A stretch of 11,181 bases of DNA from Clostridia bacterium (GTDB taxonomy: Bacteria > Bacillota > Clostridia > Christensenellales > Aristaeellaceae): positions 1 through 11,181 of the forward strand of contig JAFZLE010000208.1 of assembly GCA_017551645.1 (NCBI GenBank), in the 5' to 3' direction. How positions within the stretch are numbered: position 1 is the first letter of the stretch; the number at the start of each line of letters is the position of its first letter. The notes below the pieces were generated by a model that saw nothing but the letters and a program-made list of their open reading frames with translations, was not told the origin of the DNA and searched no databases. Positions 7,160 through 11,181 of this stretch are shown one piece after another. A program made the position numbers and the translations under genes.

Positions 7160-8248
7160 TCATGCATCGAAAACTATCTTCTCGATTTGTCTGGATATCG
7201 GAGAAGCGGCGCCGCCGAGATCGCCCATGCTTACCATATATGTGGCGGAGAGCCCGGTCTCAGGACTTATGAACATGTGCGTTCCGAAGGCACCGGACCA
7301 GCCGAAGGTTCCAGGCGCAACATGTACGTGCATCTTTTCGGGATTCTCGAAGATCAATACGCCTAGGCCCCACACCAAGCCGGGGAATCTTTCGGCCTTC
7401 GTTAACTGCCCGGGAGTGCGCATGAGCTTCAATGATTCTTCGGATATTATCCGTACTCCGTCAAGCATGCCGCCATGAGCAAGCATGGTAGTAAAACGGT
7501 CGTAATCCTTAAGCGTGCCCTTTAAACCGCCGCAGCCGGAACAGTAATTTGGATTGCTTTGTGTAAGGCGCTGTAACGGATTCATCTGACCGGAAAACTC
7601 AGATAGAGAACCATCGACGCTGTTGTATATTTTCGCGATCCGATTCATTTTCTCGGCGGGGATAAAGAAACTGGTGTCATCCATGCCGAGAGGCCGGAAA
7701 ATGCTTTCACGCAGAAGATCCTCAAGACGCTGACCGGATACAATCTCCAATATGCGGCCGAGTATTTCGAAACCTACCACAGGACTGTACTCAGCGGATT
7801 CACCCGGGGCATAATCGAAAGGCATCGCTCCCATGCGCTCTATACGCTCAGCCAGTGAATCACCGGGCCTGGCGTTCATTGCGAAGTACATATTTCCGGC
7901 TTTGCCCTGCCCGAGACCGGAACAGTGGTTGAGCAGGTGCCGGACCGTGACAGTTTTTTTATCTTCCGGGTATGACGGGAAGAATTTAAGCAGATCATCG
8001 TCCAAAGCGAGCTTACCTTGCTCGACCAGCATCATGGCGGCAACGGCAACGACCGGTTTGGTCATGGAGGCAAGGAAGAAGATCGTGTCTTCAGATACCT
8101 TGAGTCCTGAATCAAGATCAGCTACGCCAAAACACTTGTCGTAGATCAACTCTCCGTTTTTCCGGACTTTCAGACCGCAGCCCGGTATCCGTTTTGAGTT
8201 TAAGAGACCCTCGAAGTATTCGTCCAGAAGATTCGTCATTTTAGTCAT
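7160..8248 (-). CDS. Beta-lactamase-fold serine hydrolase (class C/EstB-like esterase family)
   Basis: The 362-residue product has the serine beta-lactamase/penicillin-binding fold. The SxxK motif is SMTK (S61, K64), preceded by FFLA and followed by helix residues typical of class C relatives. The second motif is Y154 in EYSP, lacking the Asn of YxN. The third is WSG (317-319), in place of the KTG of beta-lactamases. The family motif HLLNHCSGL is also present. This pattern is usual for esterases or D-amino-acid peptidases such as EstB rather than true beta-lactamases. No signal peptide is seen, so it is probably cytoplasmic and may hydrolyse esters on imported sugars (inference). Its first codon is one base beyond the phosphatase stop and has no strong ribosome binding site, so translation is probably coupled. 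An in-frame ATG at 8239 is an alternative start. Confidence 0.85.
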   Translation of the reverse strand: MTKMTNLLDEYFEGLLNSKRIPGCGLKVRKNGELIYDKCFGVADLDSGLKVSEDTIFFLASMTKPVVAVAAMMLVEQGKLALDDDLLKFFPSYPEDKKTVTVRHLLNHCSGLGQGKAGNMYFAMNARPGDSLAERIERMGAMPFDYAPGESAEYSPVVGFEILGRILEIVSGQRLEDLLRESIFRPLGMDDTSFFIPAEKMNRIAKIYNSVDGSLSEFSGQMNPLQRLTQSNPNYCSGCGGLKGTLKDYDRFTTMLAHGGMLDGVRIISEESLKLMRTPGQLTKAERFPGLVWGLGVLIFENPEKMHVHVAPGTFGWSGAFGTHMFISPETGLSATYMVSMGDLGGAASPISRQIEKIVFDA

Positions 8249-8249
8249 T

Positions 8250-8999
8250 TTATTCTACCAACTTTCCTTTCAATTCTATTTGTGATTGATAAGAAAAACC
8301 ATTATCGTTCAAAAGGGATCTGACATCTGAAGCTCTAAAATAATCCAGAAGCCTCCAGATCGTTTCAGGCTCGGACCTTTTCAGGAATTCCGGCAGTTTG
8401 CCCCCCATGGAGGACAGATCGAGCTTTTCGGCAAGCCGGCGGTAAACACCGAGTTCGGGGTTGGAGTCATATCCGCAGGTTACGATGTAATCGGCGACGA
8501 TATCGTCATCCGGCACATCACATAAATGGAGTATCGTGGCTGCGGTTATACCTGTGCGATCTTTTCCGGCGCTGCAGAAGAACACGACGCTGCCGGTATC
8601 CAGTCCCGCGCTGATAATTGACAGTAATTCCGCGACTCCTGGGAGATTACCGTTGAACATGTCCGGGTACTGCACCACGAGGCTGGCGTCAAAAGAGCCG
8701 CCGTGTTTCTTACCGTCCGGATGCTTGGGCTTCTCGGAAATTAGGCTGACGGCCCGATATGCAATATCTTCGGGAGGCACGACAGGAAGTCTTTTGTTCT
8801 CGTCCGAGCCGCGGAGATCCACAACAGTGCGAACGCCGAGAGAACGAAGTTTCTGCCAATCGTTATCGGTCAAAAAAGCGAGCACTTCAGAACGGTACAG
8901 CCTGTTCCAGACCGTCGTATGACCGTCCGAGGTGGGGAACCCTCCAAGATCCCTGAAATTGTTTGCGCGTTCAAGTATGATCCTCCTGGTATGTGACAA
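8250..8999 (-). CDS. Protein-tyrosine-phosphatase-like protein (Y_phosphatase3 family)
   Basis: The 249-residue product has the CX5R signature FFCSAGKDRTG, with nucleophile C142 and R148. Upstream motifs typical of this family are NFRDLGG (14-20), LYRSE (34-38) and VVDLRGSDE (59-67). Such proteins hydrolyse phosphotyrosine, phosphoinositides or other phosphate monoesters. The residue before the Cys is Phe where His is common. The start is TTG at 8997-8999, supported by AAGGAGG six bases upstream; there is no in-frame ATG at the N-terminus. It lies three bases after the AraC stop and one base before the serine hydrolase start, so the three are one operon. No membrane segment or signal is seen. 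Its link to sugar use is unknown; dephosphorylation of a phosphosugar or regulation of the system are both only guesses. Confidence 0.85.
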   Translation of the reverse strand: MSHTRRIILERANNFRDLGGFPTSDGHTTVWNRLYRSEVLAFLTDNDWQKLRSLGVRTVVDLRGSDENKRLPVVPPEDIAYRAVSLISEKPKHPDGKKHGGSFDASLVVQYPDMFNGNLPGVAELLSIISAGLDTGSVVFFCSAGKDRTGITAATILHLCDVPDDDIVADYIVTCGYDSNPELGVYRRLAEKLDLSSMGGKLPEFLKRSEPETIWRLLDYFRASDVRSLLNDNGFSYQSQIELKGKLVE

Positions 9000-9002
9000 T
9001 TC

Positions 9003-10019
9003 CTACCTCCTTACGCTTTTTCTGTAAGACGCGGGTGATATTCCTGTATGGGATTTATACAGCCTGTAGAAGTAATTAGTATCCTGTATGCCAACAATAT
9101 TGCCAATGCTTTGTATCGACATTTCGGTATCACGGAGAAGCTCCTTGGCGCGCAGGATGCGGAGCTGGATGATATATTCCTGGGGTGTCATATGAAAGTG
9201 CTTTTTGAATAGTCTGCAGAAATAGTACTTATTGTAGCCGGACACTGCGGCGAGATCGTCAAGGCACACGTCCTCTGTATAGTGGGCGTACATGTGGTTT
9301 ATCACTGCCTGGATACTGTCCGGCACGTCAGCGCCTGTGAAACGGTAGTTGTCATTGGACCGGATCAATGTCATAACCAGGTTCTCGATCGTATTTGAGA
9401 CGTCAATATCCCTGTAAGGAGTAGCCAACTGCATGTAATGCGGGATCTTCTCGAGGATCTCCTGAAAGTGGCCGGACAGCGGCTGATGGAATTGAGACCC
9501 GCCATTCTTGCTGAACAGGTCATACAGGTAATCAGAGTTTTTGCCGTTGAAGTGGAGCACACAGTGTTTCCAGGAATCACCTATGGTATGGTATCTGCTG
9601 GGTTGCCGGCAGTTTATAAAAAAACCGTCACCCTGTTCGAGCAGATTTTTTTTCCCTCCGTACTCAAACTCACCTTTTCCTTCATAAGTGTATAGTATCT
9701 GGAATGAAGAAGCGTTTTCCCTAAATGTGTAGAAGCGCGGACCGTTTTCCTGATATGAGAAACTCTGTATATACAGTAGGTTATCCAGCGCATAATCGCT
9801 CACGGGATACGGCCTCACGCTGTAGTGCACTCCATCGTTGCAGAAGCGGGTATTAGTGTATAGAGAATGATGGATCTCGCTTGCTCTTGTTGATGGTCTG
9901 CCTGCCCTGAGAATGATACGCTTACTAAAACTCTCGCCGTCTGTAATGTTGAGAGGTGAGTCTGTAAAATCCAGTTTATCGAATACACTTAAATCAAACA
10001 CGGCAATAATCCAGCACAA
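9003..10019 (-). CDS. AraC-family transcriptional regulator
   Basis: The frame allows 338 residues. An N-terminal cupin-like ligand-binding domain (about 65-180, with the motif EQGDGFFINCRQP) is followed by two helix-turn-helix units: about 252-275 (LDDLAAVSGYNKYYFCRLF) and about 300-325. The AraC signature ends in NYFYRLYKSHTGISPASYR. Such proteins usually bind a sugar and activate nearby catabolic or transport genes. The start is uncertain. The frame opens with TTG at 10019, about 22 bases from the predicted transcription start but without a clear ribosome binding site. A GTG at 10001 and another at 9830 also exist. The latter would give a 275-residue protein beginning VHYSVRP, closer to the usual family length. 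It is transcribed away from the ABC permease and heads the three-gene operon. Confidence 0.9.
   Translation of the reverse strand: MCWIIAVFDLSVFDKLDFTDSPLNITDGESFSKRIILRAGRPSTRASEIHHSLYTNTRFCNDGVHYSVRPYPVSDYALDNLLYIQSFSYQENGPRFYTFRENASSFQILYTYEGKGEFEYGGKKNLLEQGDGFFINCRQPSRYHTIGDSWKHCVLHFNGKNSDYLYDLFSKNGGSQFHQPLSGHFQEILEKIPHYMQLATPYRDIDVSNTIENLVMTLIRSNDNYRFTGADVPDSIQAVINHMYAHYTEDVCLDDLAAVSGYNKYYFCRLFKKHFHMTPQEYIIQLRILRAKELLRDTEMSIQSIGNIVGIQDTNYFYRLYKSHTGISPASYRKSVRR
9006..9012 (-). promoter_or_regulatory. Strong ribosome binding site inside the AraC gene for the phosphatase TTG start
   Basis: AAGGAGG (read on the - strand) ends six bases before the TTG at 8999 and lies across the last codons of the AraC gene. 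It decides the unusual TTG start and indicates coupled expression. Confidence 0.75.
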
Positions 10020-10047
10020 TGGTCAATTTTATACTTAACCAACCACT

Positions 10048-10076
10048 ATAATACTCTCAGCAATTCATATTGTCAA
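10048..10076 (-). promoter_or_regulatory. Near-consensus housekeeping-sigma promoter for the AraC operon
   Basis: On the - strand, TTGACA (10071-10076) is followed after exactly 17 bases by TATTAT (10048-10053). This predicts a start of transcription near 10041, about 22 bases before the TTG at 10019. Confidence 0.75.
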
Positions 10077-10092
10077 CTCATAATGTATGAGT
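10076..10092. promoter_or_regulatory. Palindromic candidate operator abutting the AraC promoter -35
   Basis: ACTCATA and TATGAGT are perfect inverted repeats around a 3-base centre. The site touches the first base of the -35 box, so a bound protein could affect the AraC promoter. A second TATGAG lies at 10111-10116. AraC proteins usually prefer direct repeats, so another regulator is possible. Confidence 0.5.
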
Positions 10093-10178
10093 AGCGCATA
10101 ATAATGACGTTATGAGAAAGTCAATATTGTGCTTTTATATGGCAATTGTATCAACTATTCATAACACAGAAATGCCAT

Positions 10179-10184
10179 TATAAT
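10179..10184 (+). promoter_or_regulatory. -10 box of the ABC permease promoter, without a good -35
   Basis: TATAAT is a perfect -10. At the 17-base spacing the -35 position (10156-10161) reads TATTCA, a poor match, and there is no TG extension. This is the pattern expected of an activator-dependent promoter. It predicts a start near 10191 and a leader of about 57 bases with a small GGCG-ATA-CGCC stem at 10212-10222. Confidence 0.5.
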
Positions 10185-10247
10185 TATGTTAAGAAAAAAA
10201 CAATCACCTTTGGCGATACGCCTGCATAGCTGCGCAAGGAGAGCTTT

Positions 10248-11181
10248 ATGGCAAAGTACATTCTGAAAAGGTGCCTCTGGCTGATCCCGATTACTCTTCT
10301 GGTTATTATATTCGTTTTTACTATACTGTATTTCATTCCGGGTGATACTGCCAGAGCTGTCAAGGGGCAGCATGCTTCAGAAGAGATCATCGCGAAGTTC
10401 AATGCCGAGCATGGTCTTGACCAAGGTTATTTTGGCAGGCTGTTCAAATACATAATCGGCCTATTTAAGGGAGATATGGGTCGTTCATATTACAGTAACG
10501 TGGCCGTGCTGCCTCAGATTCTTGCCAGGCTGCCGTATACGATGCTGGTCGCGACTCTGGCCACGATGTTTGGAGTGATTGTTGGACTTCCTATAGGCAT
10601 TCTGGCCGCGACACATCAAAACACCTGGCTTGACAGCGTGACAATGGCGGTAACGATGTTCTTTACATCGATGCCGTCATTCTGGTTTGCCATGATACTT
10701 ATCTCGATCTTTTCATTGAGCCTGCATTGGCTGCCGTCAGTCGGTTACCAATCGTGGAAAAACTATATAATGCCTGTCATAACTATCGGTCTGCATATTT
10801 CCGCAGTCATGGCCCGGCAGTCTCGCTCGAGCATGTTGGAGGTGATACGCTCCGACTACATAACAACTGCCAGGGCAAAAGGCCAGAAAGAGAAAAAAGT
10901 AATCTTCTCCCACGTATTAAGAAATGGATCAATACCTGTGGTCACCGTAGCGGGGGGTACGTTTGCAGCGATGATGGGCGGTGCGCTCATAGTAGAAACG
11001 CTCTTCTCCATTCCGGGTATAGGCACTTACCTGTTTGGAGGCATTGCTACAGCGGACGTGCCCATAGTGCTTGGGTGTGTGACTGTGATTGCTCTTTTCC
11101 ATGGTGTGATAATGATAATCGTGGATATACTCTACACAGTTGTCGATCCGAGACTGAAGGCCAGGTTCGTGCAGGCACGAC
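10248..11181 (+). CDS. ABC transporter permease, DppB/OppB type (oligosaccharide or peptide uptake), 3' end cut
   Basis: The frame runs from the ATG at 10248 to the window edge without a stop, giving 311 residues; family members are about 305-335 long, so little is missing. It begins with the typical MAKYILKRCLWLIPITLLV and a first membrane segment (about 11-30, ending in FIPGD). A periplasm-side loop contains GLFKGDMGRSY. Further membrane segments are near 97-120, 131-158, 172-189, 229-250 and 272-295. The cytoplasmic EAA loop, which contacts the ATPase, is DYITTARAKG (203-212). The family motif ETLFSIPGIGTYL is at 250-262 and DPRLK near the end. AAGGAG (10236-10241) sets the start. Opp/Dpp-type systems import peptides but also oligosaccharides, as shown in Thermotoga. 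The context favours oligosaccharides. It probably opens a transporter operon beyond the window. Confidence 0.9.
   Translation, partial: MAKYILKRCLWLIPITLLVIIFVFTILYFIPGDTARAVKGQHASEEIIAKFNAEHGLDQGYFGRLFKYIIGLFKGDMGRSYYSNVAVLPQILARLPYTMLVATLATMFGVIVGLPIGILAATHQNTWLDSVTMAVTMFFTSMPSFWFAMILISIFSLSLHWLPSVGYQSWKNYIMPVITIGLHISAVMARQSRSSMLEVIRSDYITTARAKGQKEKKVIFSHVLRNGSIPVVTVAGGTFAAMMGGALIVETLFSIPGIGTYLFGGIATADVPIVLGCVTVIALFHGVIMIIVDILYTVVDPRLKARFVQAR

Larger units (their letters stand above)
10020..10247. promoter_or_regulatory. Divergent control region between the AraC gene and the ABC permease gene
   Basis: This 228-base AT-rich stretch holds promoters facing both ways and several CATA/TATG half-sites: CTCATA 10077, TATGAG 10086 and 10111, and TTCATA 10065 and 10158. 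The two TATGAG words are 25 bases apart. The layout suits an AraC protein acting on both promoters; that it binds here is inferred. No gene is seen. Confidence 0.6.

Noticed and set aside
7160..8248. True beta-lactamase (antibiotic resistance)
   Set aside because: The YxN and KTG motifs are replaced (YSP and WSG) and no signal peptide is seen, which fits esterase-like relatives better.
10155..10402. Small - frames across the permease start
   Set aside because: They overlap the permease's first membrane segment and control region and have no ribosome binding site or motif.

Overview
The window looks like a carbohydrate-utilisation locus from an anaerobic Gram-positive bacterium, most likely an uncultured Clostridia member from a gut, rumen or digester. 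This is inferred from strong GGAGG-type ribosome binding sites, TTG start codons, AraC/divergent-transporter architecture, roughly balanced GC in the genes and AT-rich intergenic DNA. No marker gene fixes the taxon.

Region 1 (1-6528, all + strand). The 3' part of a protein with beta-propeller-like (PD40/TolB-like) motifs is followed by a hairpin. Then comes a tight four-gene group: a TIM-barrel sugar isomerase/epimerase, a GH78 alpha-L-rhamnosidase-type enzyme, a GH43 beta-xylosidase/alpha-L-arabinofuranosidase-type enzyme and an SGNH/GDSL hydrolase (probable carbohydrate esterase). Gaps between these four are 1 to 26 bases, so they are very probably one transcript. None of the four has a visible signal peptide, which suggests that imported, decorated plant oligosaccharides are dismantled inside the cell.

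Region 2 (6529-7159) is about 630 bases without a convincing gene. It holds a long inverted repeat, a TTAGCA/TGCTAA palindrome, a pair of imperfect 70-base direct repeats spaced 151 bases apart, many TCGACA words, and a perfect 15-bp hairpin next to the convergent gene. It is the least explained part of the window.

Region 3 (7160-10019, - strand). In transcription order these are an AraC-family regulator, a tyrosine-phosphatase-like protein and a beta-lactamase-fold serine hydrolase. They are spaced by only 1 to 3 bases. The first two have or may have TTG starts, and the phosphatase ribosome binding site lies inside the regulator's 3' end.

Region 4 (10020-11181). A 228-base divergent control region carries a near-consensus promoter for the AraC gene, palindromic candidate operators and a -10 without a good -35 for the divergent gene. 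That gene is a DppB/OppB-type ABC permease running off the window edge, probably the first gene of an oligosaccharide (or peptide) importer.

Working model (inference): the AraC protein senses a sugar ligand and activates the divergent importer, and the hydrolases and isomerase process the imported rhamnose/pentose-containing oligosaccharide. The serine hydrolase may remove acyl groups. The phosphatase's role is unknown.
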